Shown one piece after another: positions 19,801-28,072 of a DNA stretch of 54,102 nt. The DNA is taken from positions 53,486-107,587 of the forward strand of contig JAAVCM010000016.1 of assembly GCA_014802345.1 (NCBI GenBank), given 5' to 3'. Each line of letters opens with the position of its first letter. Within the stretch, counting starts at the first letter, position 1. The notes under the pieces are model-generated. The model saw nothing but the letters and a program-made list of their open reading frames with translations. It searched no databases and was not told the DNA's origin. The stretch comes from Bacteroides sp. (lineage in GTDB: Bacteria; Bacteroidota; Bacteroidia; Bacteroidales; Muribaculaceae). Both the position numbers and the translations under genes were made by a program.

Positions 19801-20351
19801 ATGATTGAATTCTGAATCGTGATGTTGGCGGGGCGGGTGTTCTTGTTGTCCCAGCTCACCGAGAAGTTCTCGTCGCGTCCCCAAAGCACTGAAAGATGGT
19901 CGAAAATCATATCGGTGCCGTTAGCCACGCCGCAGGCATCAGCGCCGTTTGTACCGCTCACGCCCATGCGGAAACGCATATTGCGGACGATGAGGTTGGT
20001 GGCGTTGGAGAAGCTGACGCGGTCGCCGTAGACCTGAATACCCTCGCCGGGAGCGGTCTGGCCGAGGATTGTGTTGTTGCCCTTGAAGACGAGGGCAGAT
20101 TTGAGTTCGATTACGCCCGAGACGTCGAACACGATTATGCGTCCCTCCTTGCTGACAGCGTCGCGCAGCGAACCGGGACCTGCGTCGTTGAGATTGGTGA
20201 CGTGGTAGATTTCACCACCGCGTCCGCCGGTCGTAAATCGACCGAAACCTTCCGCACCGGGGAAGGCAAGCAGTCCGCCGTCGGCAGCAATCGCGGTGAG
20301 GCTCATCCCCAGAAGTCCGCAGCCGAGGGCAAATTTGTTGAAAAGTTTCAT
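16893..20351 (-). CDS. Secreted multidomain pectate lyase (PL1-like) with fibronectin type III domains
   Basis: Large exported protein of 1152 residues, likely to cleave pectate by beta-elimination. A signal peptide ends near residue 23 (LTAIAADGG). The lyase domain runs to about 390: PGAEGFGRFTTGGRGGEIYHV, GSLRDAV, a beta-helix repeat series, and FDHLSVLWGRDEN. A calcium-type LDSDGDAIPDEWEKANGLNP segment follows, then two fibronectin III-like domains (about 475-660), beta-sandwich regions, an SbsA-type Ig-like stretch, and a C-terminal tail with EYFNLQGIRV and PGLYIRRQGK. The tail resembles the C-terminal anchoring or sorting tails of Bacteroidales exported proteins. It is the last gene of the SusC1/SusD1 locus; catalytic residues were not assigned. 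Confidence 0.85.
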   Translation of the reverse strand: MKLFNKFALGCGLLGMSLTAIAADGGLLAFPGAEGFGRFTTGGRGGEIYHVTNLNDAGPGSLRDAVSKEGRIIVFDVSGVIELKSALVFKGNNTILGQTAPGEGIQVYGDRVSFSNATNLIVRNMRFRMGVSGTNGADACGVANGTDMIFDHLSVLWGRDENFSVSWDNKNTRPANITIQNSIIGQGLQSHSCGGLIQTIGGVTLYRNLYIENKTRNPKVKGLNQYVNNVVYNWGEGGCYIMSDSEGDSWADIENNYFVKGPWNGSTDPFVRGIQSFRYYGAGNYYDENKDGELNGHLMTEEEMRGAQNGTAPYSTYFASLDALNANITEFNATASEKIQLIPEISNKMTAQEAYAWMLENVGPVLPARDEVDQYIIDELASYGKTGTRNGITSEKQLPHKGTGVLSGGVKPLDSDGDAIPDEWEKANGLNPNDASDAAAIDPATGYAWIEVYANSITEAYPYIKKPISLAAGEPTKTSVILTWDVNKNTANGFVVELSTDGTNFTEAATAPAGTSTIELNGLTPETKYWVRLRSTDGNGLYSDYTDTIELTTIGDPSAPKPSVNPFPANGAKEGIANGLTLTWENNVNTYGGDVTYTVMFGEDKEALASVATGLTKSEWDASQSVTAGKTYYWRVDATNSLGTTTGDLWSFSTTAGGVLFYTDFTTTPAEYAEKYGSLTGNTDIYKKGSTDSSMTFNGMVIGVGSTASRVVAMPGCFSDDATKDYGPASDDDRGATANCIQFINGSEYVTTPAVQGPCVITYYLGNPSTSQQTVKLYTIAGGKETAQDLVLGAKKRIFKFTSTYANAGEVQFRLESNGKKIDVNDILIERYVAPDGEQALELSAGDLNNTVDYTDGSLTLTFNQEVKYNGNAAVEGIHQYETLSIGTSGAKLNIAYEALDANSTYVISFPEGALTNVTGDKSFVGEVRITTNDFPREKTDGETHWGKAAASLPLNFSPFNETAPFVTVGSLVQTAQNDYPHWCQVGGGDNAGEIAADHVTFRSSSSSDKVMAYFGGEAKKMYVEVSADEGSTVRLKIQETRNADIAPTWRTIRVLTEKDLPFKGEIDLNPASRFIKITPASVSGAVSLNAFRISDSQGSFGNDFTGIADITADDDNAPVEYFNLQGIRVDNPTPGLYIRRQGKKVEKVVVR

Positions 20352-20395
20352 GGATACGATTATGAAGTTAAAATGATGATTTCATATAAAAAAGG

Positions 20396-20477
20396 CATAA
20401 GAACCGTGGGATAAGACATGGTTTCTTCAATCCTGAAATTGAAAAAATCATATTATATGTCTCCCTCGGTTCTTATG
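20396..20477. terminator. Long-loop inverted repeat between the secreted-protein and pectate lyase genes
   Basis: The left arm (20396-20419, CATAAGAACCG...) pairs with the right arm (20457-20477, ...CGGTTCTTATG) with a small bulge, around about 37 bases. T-rich runs follow on both sides (TTTTTT on the minus strand below 20395, CTTTTTTT on the plus strand after 20478). It could end transcription from the secreted-protein gene or lower read-through into the lyase gene. Confidence 0.55.
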
Positions 20478-20513
20478 TCTTTTTTTAGCTAAACGTAGCT
20501 TGGAGAGCTTTTA

Positions 20514-21491
20514 TTAGCGCTGGATGTACTTTTTGCCGTTCTTGATGACGATGCCCTTGTAGTTCTCGTCAACCTGAATACCCATTACGTTGTAGACAGG
20601 TGCATTCTCGTTAGCCTCGTCAGTGATGACAGTGTCGATGGCGGAAGTAGCAACGTCGCCTTCGATGCGGACATACATGAGGTTGAGCTGGTCGCCGTCA
20701 GCACCGACACGGATGGCAAGATTCTTGCCGGTTGCGTCGAAGGTGACGGGGTCAAGTTTGTAGTAACGCTTGGTGACAACGTCTTCCTTTACGATGTGTG
20801 CGGTCTGGTCTTCGTCAGCAACACCATCGAATACGGGGGTCACGGCTACTTTAAGGAGGTTGTCAGGGTTGGCGGTACCGCCGAGGTTGGTGCCTGCCCA
20901 GACTGTAACGGTGACCTTGCCGGTGACAGCGGGATACTGGATGTAGGTGTCCTGACGTGATACGACATCCTGAGTACCGAGACGGGTAAACTGGAAACCG
21001 TTTTTGGTGGGTACCCAGTCAGCTTCGACAGCAGCATTGTAGTCTGCATCTGCCCATGCGTCCTCAGTACCCCATCCGGGCATGAAGATTGTACGGGTCA
21101 CACCCTTAGAACCCCAAGAGAGGAAAGGATAGTTGTAGTTTTCGGCGGGCATTTCTGACAGTTCGGCATCGCTGGCGACAGTTGCGTCGGGAGTGAGCTT
21201 GTAGAGGTTGCCATCAAGCATGGAAATACCAATGCCAAGATCGAGAACACCCTTGGTCTCACCTTCGGGGGTATTGATGATCTGGATACCGTAGGTGTTG
21301 GGGAGGGCCATACCGTTCTTGTTGACGAAATCGTAGTTGCCGGGAGAGTAGAACTCGCTGTTTTCATCGGCAAGCGCGTTTAGGAAGGGGAAAGCAGCGT
21401 TGGGAGCTGAGTTCTGGAAACCGTAGTCGAAAACTTCGGCGTTAGCCGCGAAAGCCGAGAGAGCGGCTGCGAAAAGTAATGTTTTCTTCAT
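20514..21491 (-). CDS. Secreted protein of unknown function in the pectate lyase locus
   Basis: The 325-residue product begins with a clear signal peptide (MKKTLLFAAALSAFAANAEV). The body has no motif I recognise and is rich in Asn, Asp, Gly and aromatic residues; it looks like an all-beta surface protein. The C-terminus (APVYNVMGIQVDENYKGIVI followed by NGKKYIQR) matches the tail pattern of the neighbouring pectate lyase, Y-N-x2-G-x2-V ... G-[IL]-x-I-x3-G-K, which suggests the same export or anchoring route. It lies between susD1 and the lyase gene in the same direction and could be a surface glycan-binding protein by position; that role is inference. Confidence 0.75.
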   Translation of the reverse strand: MKKTLLFAAALSAFAANAEVFDYGFQNSAPNAAFPFLNALADENSEFYSPGNYDFVNKNGMALPNTYGIQIINTPEGETKGVLDLGIGISMLDGNLYKLTPDATVASDAELSEMPAENYNYPFLSWGSKGVTRTIFMPGWGTEDAWADADYNAAVEADWVPTKNGFQFTRLGTQDVVSRQDTYIQYPAVTGKVTVTVWAGTNLGGTANPDNLLKVAVTPVFDGVADEDQTAHIVKEDVVTKRYYKLDPVTFDATGKNLAIRVGADGDQLNLMYVRIEGDVATSAIDTVITDEANENAPVYNVMGIQVDENYKGIVIKNGKKYIQR

Positions 21492-21544
21492 AAGAAAGCA
21501 GTTAAATAATAAAAATGATTGATAGATTGGGTTTTATAGTCAGT

Positions 21545-21579
21545 GAGGGCGTATCAGGAGCGAGTTCCGACACGCCCTC
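21545..21579 (-). terminator. Hairpin after susD1
   Basis: GAGGGCGT (21545-21552) pairs with ACGCCCTC (21572-21579) around a 19-base loop, 10 bases past the susD1 stop on the minus strand. The following minus-strand sequence is not U rich, so this may be a partial terminator or mRNA processing site that sets the ratio of SusCD to downstream products. Confidence 0.4.
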
Positions 21580-21589
21580 GTTCTTGAAA

Positions 21590-23683
21590 TCAATGAACTC
21601 CGGTATAGCCGGGGAAGCCCGGAAGCTGGGTGAGGCGGGGATTATCCACAAGCGGATGACCTGCCGACTGGTTGGCAAACGGGCTCAGCTCTGTCTTGTT
21701 GTGGACATAGCCGAAATAGAGACCGAAGGGACCTTCGATCCAGTCGGGATACTTGTTGCTGTTTTCGGCGAATCCGGTAGGCTTCTGGGCGATTGTGTTA
21801 CCGACAAGAATCTGGTTATTCTCGGCACCCATACGGAAACCACCGGCTATACGGGCATTTTTGTTCCAAGTATTGTCCCAAGAAATGAACATATTGGTGG
21901 CATACCATGAGGCGGAACCATCTTTGCCGTGGGCGGCAGCGATTTCCTGAAGTTGCTTCTGATACGCCTCTCTGTTGGCTCCTGAGGGGATGCTCTTCAC
22001 ACCTACGATGGCGACTTCTGCCGGGTCGGTGATGTCGATGTAGTCAAGGCTGAGGAAAGTGGTGCCGTACTTGTTTTCGTCCTTCTCGAACTTGTAAAGA
22101 CGGTAGACGGCGATTCCGGCGTAGTCGCCTTCACGCTTAGAGAGGTCCTTGATGGCTTGCTGTGCCTTGGCTACCTCACGTTCAAGGAGGTTCATGCGCA
22201 CAAGGTCGGTACGGAGAAGGAATTCATCGGAAAGTTCCCACATACGCTCCTGAAGGATGGCGTCCTGGAAGGCATCGTGGCCTGAGGGGATGGACATAGA
22301 GCCGATACCGGCGCGGTCACGCACCTCTTGCAGGGCTGAGGTCGCGGCTGCTGTGGGGCCGTTGTTAAGATAGTTCTGGGTTTCGGCATACATCAGGAGA
22401 ACGTCGGCATAGCGTACCATAGGGATGTTGAGGTTGCGCTGTGCGGCAGCGTTAGGCTCAACCTGCCACTGGATGCGGTATTTACCCGAGCAGATTGACG
22501 AGTAGGTGGTACCGGCGTTGGCAACCTCCGCATCGGTGGTGACACCGAGTGAGCGCGGGTTGTATGCACAGCAGGTCACGTCGCGGCGGGTATCGTTCTC
22601 ATCGTAGGAAAGGTAGAAGGTCGGGAGCTTGCACTGGAGGGCGCGGCGCGCACCGTAGATGGCATACTGGCTTCCGCCGGGGGTGCCGACATAGACACCG
22701 AGGGTCGTATTGCCGACGTTTGCGCCGAGACGTGCGATGGACCACATCATTTCGGGTGCTACCTCTCCGAAGTTACGCTGGTCGAAGTTGTAAAACAGAC
22801 GCTGGAAACCCGACATTCCGTTGGACGACTGAATGAGGTAGTTTTCACCACTGCCGATGACGGAGGCGAGAGCCTTGTCAGCGATTTCGTAAAGCTCGCG
22901 GATACGCGCCTGATCCTCACGCTGACCCATGTGGAGCGACGCCTCCGAGTTGGTCTGGAGATCCCAGCGGAGGGAGTAGCCGGCAGCGTGGAGACAGATG
23001 CGGGCAAGGAGGCCGCAGGCACTGTTGCGGTTGATGCGCTCGGTGTAGCCACACTCGCTGTACCAAGGGAGGTCTTCCATGGTTTCAACCATCTCGTTGA
23101 TGACGAAATCATAAATCTTGTCGCGGTCATAGCGGGTAGGGTAGAGGACATCTTCCGAATTTATGTCGAGCAGTTCGAGAGGCTCGGTCACGAAAGGAAC
23201 ATCACCGAAAAGACGGATGAGGTTGAAATAGAGGAAAGCGCGGAGAGCCGCTGTCTCGCCGATGAGAGCCTTGACCTTGTCGGTCTGCTCCATGTTGCGC
23301 AGACGGTAGAGGGCTATGTTGCAGGATTCAATCTTCTTGTATGATTCGCCGTAGGTCGACCCGAAGACGTAGGGAGCGGTGGGGTCGTATCCATAGTTCG
23401 AGATGTAGTGCTTGTTACCCTCGAAAGCATCCTCGGCGGCGATGGTGGTCATCTCGCCGGTGTTGGCCTGACGGTAGAACTCCTCATGCACGAGACCTCT
23501 GTAAATACCCTGTACGAACAGGTCGGCGTTATTCTCGTTTTCAAAGGCGAACTCGACATCGTCCTTGGTGTAGGATTTGAGGTCAAGGGTATCCTCACAG
23601 GAGGTGAGGAACATTGAGCCTCCGCACGCAACGGACAACGCTACAACGAGATTGCGCACTGTATTGAAATTATATTTTTTCAT
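21590..23683 (-). CDS. SusD/RagB family outer-membrane lipoprotein (SusD1)
   Basis: Surface glycan-binding lipoprotein that forms the lid of the SusC transporter. The start giving MKKYNFNTVRN was chosen because it yields a standard lipoprotein signal; a Met 4 codons upstream (23695) is possible. The lipobox is FLTSC, with Cys29 as the lipidated residue. The SusD core follows: TPR-like helices, CNIALYRLRNME, ALRAFLYFNLIRLFGDVPFV, and the C-terminal EVRDRAGI and WELSDEFLLRTDLVRMNLL regions. It lies directly after susC1 (gap 15-27 bp). Substrate inferred to be a pectic oligosaccharide from the downstream lyase. Confidence 0.93.
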   Translation of the reverse strand: MKKYNFNTVRNLVVALSVACGGSMFLTSCEDTLDLKSYTKDDVEFAFENENNADLFVQGIYRGLVHEEFYRQANTGEMTTIAAEDAFEGNKHYISNYGYDPTAPYVFGSTYGESYKKIESCNIALYRLRNMEQTDKVKALIGETAALRAFLYFNLIRLFGDVPFVTEPLELLDINSEDVLYPTRYDRDKIYDFVINEMVETMEDLPWYSECGYTERINRNSACGLLARICLHAAGYSLRWDLQTNSEASLHMGQREDQARIRELYEIADKALASVIGSGENYLIQSSNGMSGFQRLFYNFDQRNFGEVAPEMMWSIARLGANVGNTTLGVYVGTPGGSQYAIYGARRALQCKLPTFYLSYDENDTRRDVTCCAYNPRSLGVTTDAEVANAGTTYSSICSGKYRIQWQVEPNAAAQRNLNIPMVRYADVLLMYAETQNYLNNGPTAAATSALQEVRDRAGIGSMSIPSGHDAFQDAILQERMWELSDEFLLRTDLVRMNLLEREVAKAQQAIKDLSKREGDYAGIAVYRLYKFEKDENKYGTTFLSLDYIDITDPAEVAIVGVKSIPSGANREAYQKQLQEIAAAHGKDGSASWYATNMFISWDNTWNKNARIAGGFRMGAENNQILVGNTIAQKPTGFAENSNKYPDWIEGPFGLYFGYVHNKTELSPFANQSAGHPLVDNPRLTQLPGFPGYTGVH

Positions 23684-23710
23684 TTTTAAAGTCATTAGTG
23701 TTGTAATCCG

Positions 23711-26700
23711 TTAGAACGAGAGATTTAAACCGACAACATAGCTGCGTGAGGCAGGATATGCACGGGAGTCGAAACCGGGCGTACAGATAACGTCATCGTT
23801 GCTCGAAGATACGTTGGGGTCGTAGCCCGAGTAGTTGGTGAACGTGTAGAGGTTGTTGGCGGTGAAATAGAGACGGAGCTTGCTGATGCGGGCAGCCTTC
23901 ATCCACTTCTGGGGGAAGGTGTAGCCGAGTGTCACCTGTGATATGCGGAGATACGAACCATCCTCGACGAAGTAGGACGAGGGATAGATGATGTTCGACG
24001 AGTTGCCTTCGGTGAGCGACCAGAGACGTGAATTTTCGTCAGGGTTGAGTTCTTTGAGGCGGGCAAGCGTAGTGGCTTCACGACCTGTTGCGGGGTCGAT
24101 TAGGACGTAGTGGTTGGAACCGAACTTGTCGAGGGTGTTCTGGAAGGGACCGTAGGGGCTGAGAGCCTGTGCAGTCGCATTGTAGATGTCGTTGCCAAGC
24201 GCGAAGTTCATGAAGATGTTCGCGTCAAAACCCTTGAAGGTGAACGAGTTTCCGAAACCGCCGATGCAGGTGGGCGTACCGTTACCGATTTTCACAAGTT
24301 CTTTGGTGAACTGGGTGCCGTCCTCATTGTCGGCTGCAAACTTCATGTCGCCGGGTTTTGCCGTGCCGCCGAAGGGCTTGACGACACCCTCTTTGAGAGT
24401 GAAATTGCCGTTACCCTCGTCAATGAAGTCGTCGGTCGTATATATACCTATATATTTATAGCCGAACATATCGCCGAGTCGCTGGCCGACCATTGCGTAG
24501 TAAGTGACCTGACCTTCGAGCGAGCTACCTGCGTTGAATGTCTTATAGTCAAGACCGTTGTTGAGCTCGATGACCTTCGAGCGGTTGAACGAGAGGTTGA
24601 GGGTGGTGCTCCACGAGAAGTCCTTGTTGGAGATGTTGACGGTGTTGAGCGAGAATTCCCAGCCTCTGTTACGCATCTTGCCGACGTTCTGCATCTGCTT
24701 GTTGTAGCCTGTTGTGGTGGGGATGGTCGCTGACATGAGCATATCGGAAATCTGGTTGTTGTACCAGTCTACGCCGAGGTTGATACGGCTGTTGCACATA
24801 CCGAGGTCGAGACCGATGTTGGTTGCGTGGAGTGTCTCCCATTTGAGGTTGCGGTTGCCGAGTTCATTCGAGAGGATGAACGAGGCGTTCTGCTCGTTGT
24901 TGTCCATGGGATATGAACTGAGGGTGACGGCGGTGGTGTAGAGATTGTCGCTGATGCCGTTGTTACCGGTGATACCGTAGCCTGCACGGAATTTGAGGTT
25001 GTTGACTACGTTGATGACGGGGCTCTCCTGGAAGAACTGTTCCTGCGAGATGCGCCATGCACCCGAAACAGAGGGGAAGTAGCCCCACTTGTTGCCTTTG
25101 GCGAACTTTGAGCTGCCGTCGGCACGCATGGTTGCGGTCAGGATGTAGCGGTTATCGTAGGTGTAGGACGCACGGCCGAAGAACGAGAGCATATTGCTGT
25201 GGGAGTGTCCCGTGGATTTGCTCGACACTTCGGCGGTGTTGATGTAGTCGAGACCGTGGTTCGGGTTGGGGAACTTCTTCATGCTGAGCGATACGCTTTC
25301 GCTTTCGCTGAATGAATATTCCTGACCGAGCATGACGGAGAGGTCATGTTTCTCGTTGAAGGTGTTCTGATAGGTGAGGGTGTTGGCGATATGCCAGTTG
25401 TAGCCTTCGGATGTGCCGATTGAGCCAGACATACCGGTGTTGATGGGGTCGAGGAGGTAGCCTGTGCCTTCCGGTCCGGCAAACGAGGTCGATTTGCCCC
25501 ATTTGGTGACGTAGTTGCCGGCGGTGCGCCAAGTGAAGTTCTTGAGGAAGTCGATGGTGATGCCGGCGTTGAGTTCAAGGCGGCGTTCACGCTTCGTGCT
25601 TGTGGCAGCGCGGTTCTGGACGAGCTGGTTGGTTGCGGAATAGAGCGAAGTCATCGTGCGGAACACGCCGAGGGTCTGGGTGTTGAGAAGTTCATCGCGG
25701 GTGAGCATCGTACCGCCGTTGATAGGATATTTGATGAGGTCGTCAAGACCGTCGAACTTACCGCCGCCGTGGGTCGAGGCTCCGTAGAAGAAGGATGAGA
25801 AGTCGAGTTTCACACCCTTGAAGAGTTCGGAGTTGATTTTGGCACGGACGGAGTTGCGGGTATAGTCGTGGTTGGCGAGAAGACCGTCGTTGTCAATGAA
25901 GTTGTAGGAGATGAGATACTTGGTCTTTTCGTTGCCGCCTGAGATTGAGAGGCTGTGGTTTTGGGTGACTGCACTTCCGCCGAAACCTTCCTCCTGCATA
26001 TCGAGAGCATAGCCGAGCGCGCCGCCGGCACCATACATCTGGTTCATGCGGTCATAGACACCGGTATAGAACGCGGGATCGTTGGCGTAGTCGAAATCAT
26101 TGTCATAAACCTGAGTGAAAAGGCCGTAATTGTTGCGGAGGGCTATAAGCTCATACTGATAGTTGGTGTATTTGAGCGCATCGTCCATCACATCGAGCTT
26201 CTTGGGGAGGACATCGAATGAAACGAAGCCGTTGTAGTCGATTTTGGTCTTGCCTTGGTTGGCTGACTTGGTGGTGATGACCACGATACCGTTTGAACCG
26301 CGCGCACCGTAGATGGCTGTCGAGGAGGCATCTTTAAGCACGTCGATGGTCTCGATGTCGTTGATGTCGATGTTGGAGAGCGCGTCGTCCATCGGGAAAC
26401 CGTCGACGATATAGAGGGGCTGGGTGCTCTGGGTGATTGATGCACCGCCGCGGACGGTGATGTTGACACCTGCGCCGGGCGCACCGCTCTGCGACACGAT
26501 GTTGACGCCCGCTGCCTTACCTGCGAGGGCCTGAGCAGCCGAGGTGACAGGGACTTTGGCGAGTTCGGAACCGCTGACTGAGGCGACCGCGCCCGTAAGG
26601 TCTTTCTTGCGGACAGTGCCGTAGCCGATGGCTACAACCTCGTCAAGTATGGTTGAGTTGGGAGAAAGGATGACATTGATTTGTGAACGACCGTTCACGG

Positions 26701-26959
26701 CTTCTTCTCTTGTGTCGTAGCCGATGTAGGAGAATACAAGTGCGGACTTGGACGGGACGGAGATGGAATAGTTGCCGTCTACGTCTGTGGCGACACCGTG
26801 CTGCGTCCCTTTCTGCAAGACGGTAGCACCGATGAGGGGTTCGCCGGTGTTGTCAGTGACCGTACCTGTGACTGTGATGTTCTGGGCATAAACTGAAAGT
26901 GAGAAGGTCAAGGTCAGCAGCATTGCCAACCAGTAACGAGTTTTCTGACTTAAATTCAT
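23711..26959 (-). CDS. SusC/RagA family TonB-linked outer-membrane transporter (SusC1)
   Basis: Beta-barrel that imports oligosaccharides with energy from TonB. The 1082 residues start with a signal peptide (about 1-25, LSVYAQ), then a carboxypeptidase-regulatory-like domain (GTVTDNTGEPLIGATV), the ILDEVVAIGYGT segment, the plug with VDGFPMDDALSNIDINDIET and LKDASSTAIYGARGSNG, and a barrel ending in YVVGLNLSF. It has no STN domain, so unlike the second SusC it is not expected to signal to an anti-sigma factor. It heads the pectate lyase locus and has a textbook promoter with an embedded C8 tract 140-170 bases upstream. Confidence 0.96.
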   Translation of the reverse strand: MNLSQKTRYWLAMLLTLTFSLSVYAQNITVTGTVTDNTGEPLIGATVLQKGTQHGVATDVDGNYSISVPSKSALVFSYIGYDTREEAVNGRSQINVILSPNSTILDEVVAIGYGTVRKKDLTGAVASVSGSELAKVPVTSAAQALAGKAAGVNIVSQSGAPGAGVNITVRGGASITQSTQPLYIVDGFPMDDALSNIDINDIETIDVLKDASSTAIYGARGSNGIVVITTKSANQGKTKIDYNGFVSFDVLPKKLDVMDDALKYTNYQYELIALRNNYGLFTQVYDNDFDYANDPAFYTGVYDRMNQMYGAGGALGYALDMQEEGFGGSAVTQNHSLSISGGNEKTKYLISYNFIDNDGLLANHDYTRNSVRAKINSELFKGVKLDFSSFFYGASTHGGGKFDGLDDLIKYPINGGTMLTRDELLNTQTLGVFRTMTSLYSATNQLVQNRAATSTKRERRLELNAGITIDFLKNFTWRTAGNYVTKWGKSTSFAGPEGTGYLLDPINTGMSGSIGTSEGYNWHIANTLTYQNTFNEKHDLSVMLGQEYSFSESESVSLSMKKFPNPNHGLDYINTAEVSSKSTGHSHSNMLSFFGRASYTYDNRYILTATMRADGSSKFAKGNKWGYFPSVSGAWRISQEQFFQESPVINVVNNLKFRAGYGITGNNGISDNLYTTAVTLSSYPMDNNEQNASFILSNELGNRNLKWETLHATNIGLDLGMCNSRINLGVDWYNNQISDMLMSATIPTTTGYNKQMQNVGKMRNRGWEFSLNTVNISNKDFSWSTTLNLSFNRSKVIELNNGLDYKTFNAGSSLEGQVTYYAMVGQRLGDMFGYKYIGIYTTDDFIDEGNGNFTLKEGVVKPFGGTAKPGDMKFAADNEDGTQFTKELVKIGNGTPTCIGGFGNSFTFKGFDANIFMNFALGNDIYNATAQALSPYGPFQNTLDKFGSNHYVLIDPATGREATTLARLKELNPDENSRLWSLTEGNSSNIIYPSSYFVEDGSYLRISQVTLGYTFPQKWMKAARISKLRLYFTANNLYTFTNYSGYDPNVSSSNDDVICTPGFDSRAYPASRSYVVGLNLSF

Positions 26960-27098
26960 ACACTCATGGTTTTTTAGATTTCTATATTTGTTGGTTTAGA
27001 TATTCCGTAATTATCCTAAGGCTACTAAGAAAAAGGTGACAGGAAACGTGATATATATTTTTAATCAGACACAACAATCCCTTTTCCCCATTAGCGTG

Positions 27099-27130
27099 CA
27101 AATGTACCTATAAAAATTACCCCCCCCAAA
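27099..27130 (-). promoter_or_regulatory. susC1 promoter with a homopolymer in the spacer
   Basis: On the minus strand TTTG (27130-27127) is followed after exactly 20 bases by TACATTTG (27106-27099), a full match to the Bacteroidota consensus. The G of the -33 box opens a run of eight G on the minus strand (eight C at 27120-27127), so slippage would change the -33/-7 spacing. The predicted leader is about 130 bases. Confidence 0.85.
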
Positions 27131-27257
27131 GGATTAACGTTTTTTAAGATAAATAAAATTAAAATAGGCTAAGTTTAACGACAAAAAGCCGAATCGTAAT
27201 TTTTCTCTCCCCCCGACATTCATTCATGGGCCATATCCGGATTCATCCGGGATGCCC

Positions 27258-27842
27258 CTATGAAATCAGGCAGCTCCTGATGGACGTGAGCATCACGGTG
27301 AGTGTCATCAGGTCGGTGTTGCCACCCATGTTTCTGCGCAGCATCTCGAGCAGGCGCACCTTGCGTTTCTTCACCGTAATCTCCGCCACCCCGAGGGCAG
27401 CCGCTATCTCGGCGTTCTTCAATCCCTCCTCGAAACTCATCCTGAGCAGTTCGCGGTAGTCGTCCGGGAGGTTCCTTATGGCTGCATAGAGGGTGTCGAG
27501 GGTCTCGTTTTCAATCAGTGCATGGGTTGCGTCGGTCTCGTGGAGCGGCGATTCGCCTGATTCAGTATAGTTTCTCATGGCCGAGAGCTTGCGCAGGGCG
27601 GAGACAGCGCGGTTGCGTATACACACGAGGATGTGGGCGCGCCATTGCTCTGCCGAGGTGAAGGAGGCGCGTTTCTGGAAGGTGTCAAGGACGGCGTCCT
27701 GCACGCAGTCGTCGGCCATCCAGTCGAGGTCAGACCCCAAAAGGCGAGAGGCATACATCACCATGCCCGGAAAATAGCGGTCGTAGAACGGAGCCATTTT
27801 CCCGGCGACAAACATTCGGAATATCTCGTCGGCCGTATGCAA
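27258..27842 (-). CDS. ECF-type RNA polymerase sigma-70 factor
   Basis: Alternative sigma factor of 194 residues that directs polymerase to target promoters when released by its anti-sigma. Region 2 is seen in FYDRYFPGMVMYASRLLGSD and the WMADDCVQDAVLDTF helix; region 4 in LPDDYRELLRMSFEEGLKNA followed by EIAAALGVAEITVKKRKVRL. The frame opens with TTG, preceded by a stop one codon later upstream; ATG at 27815 is the alternative but would trim region 2. It is divergent from fecR rather than in tandem with it, and 298 bp upstream of susC1 on the same strand. Its natural partner is the FecR and STN-SusC system on the plus strand. Confidence 0.88.
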   Translation of the reverse strand: MHTADEIFRMFVAGKMAPFYDRYFPGMVMYASRLLGSDLDWMADDCVQDAVLDTFQKRASFTSAEQWRAHILVCIRNRAVSALRKLSAMRNYTESGESPLHETDATHALIENETLDTLYAAIRNLPDDYRELLRMSFEEGLKNAEIAAALGVAEITVKKRKVRLLEMLRRNMGGNTDLMTLTVMLTSIRSCLIS

Positions 27843-27872
27843 TTTTCAGAGATGGATTAGGATGCGGGAGGG

Positions 27873-27880
27873 CAAAATTA
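27873..27880 (-). promoter_or_regulatory. Probable sigma-factor gene -7 element
   Basis: The minus strand reads TAATTTTG, an exact -7 match about 30 bases before the TTG start. No clear -33 box. The shared 230-bp divergent region up to fecR is very A/T rich and gave no exact -7 match on the plus strand. Confidence 0.5.
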
Positions 27881-28072
27881 CGAATTATGTTTATAAAAAT
27901 AGTAAAAACGCTTGCAAAATGTCAGTCAATTAAGGAGCGCAATAAAAAATTTTTAAAAAAAATTGCTTGCGGAGATATACTTTTTGTGACCCTTTGCGAA
28001 TACAGTATAAATCACATTTCAAAACGGATTTTAACTAAAACGGATTTAACCAAAAATATCACTGACTGAACG

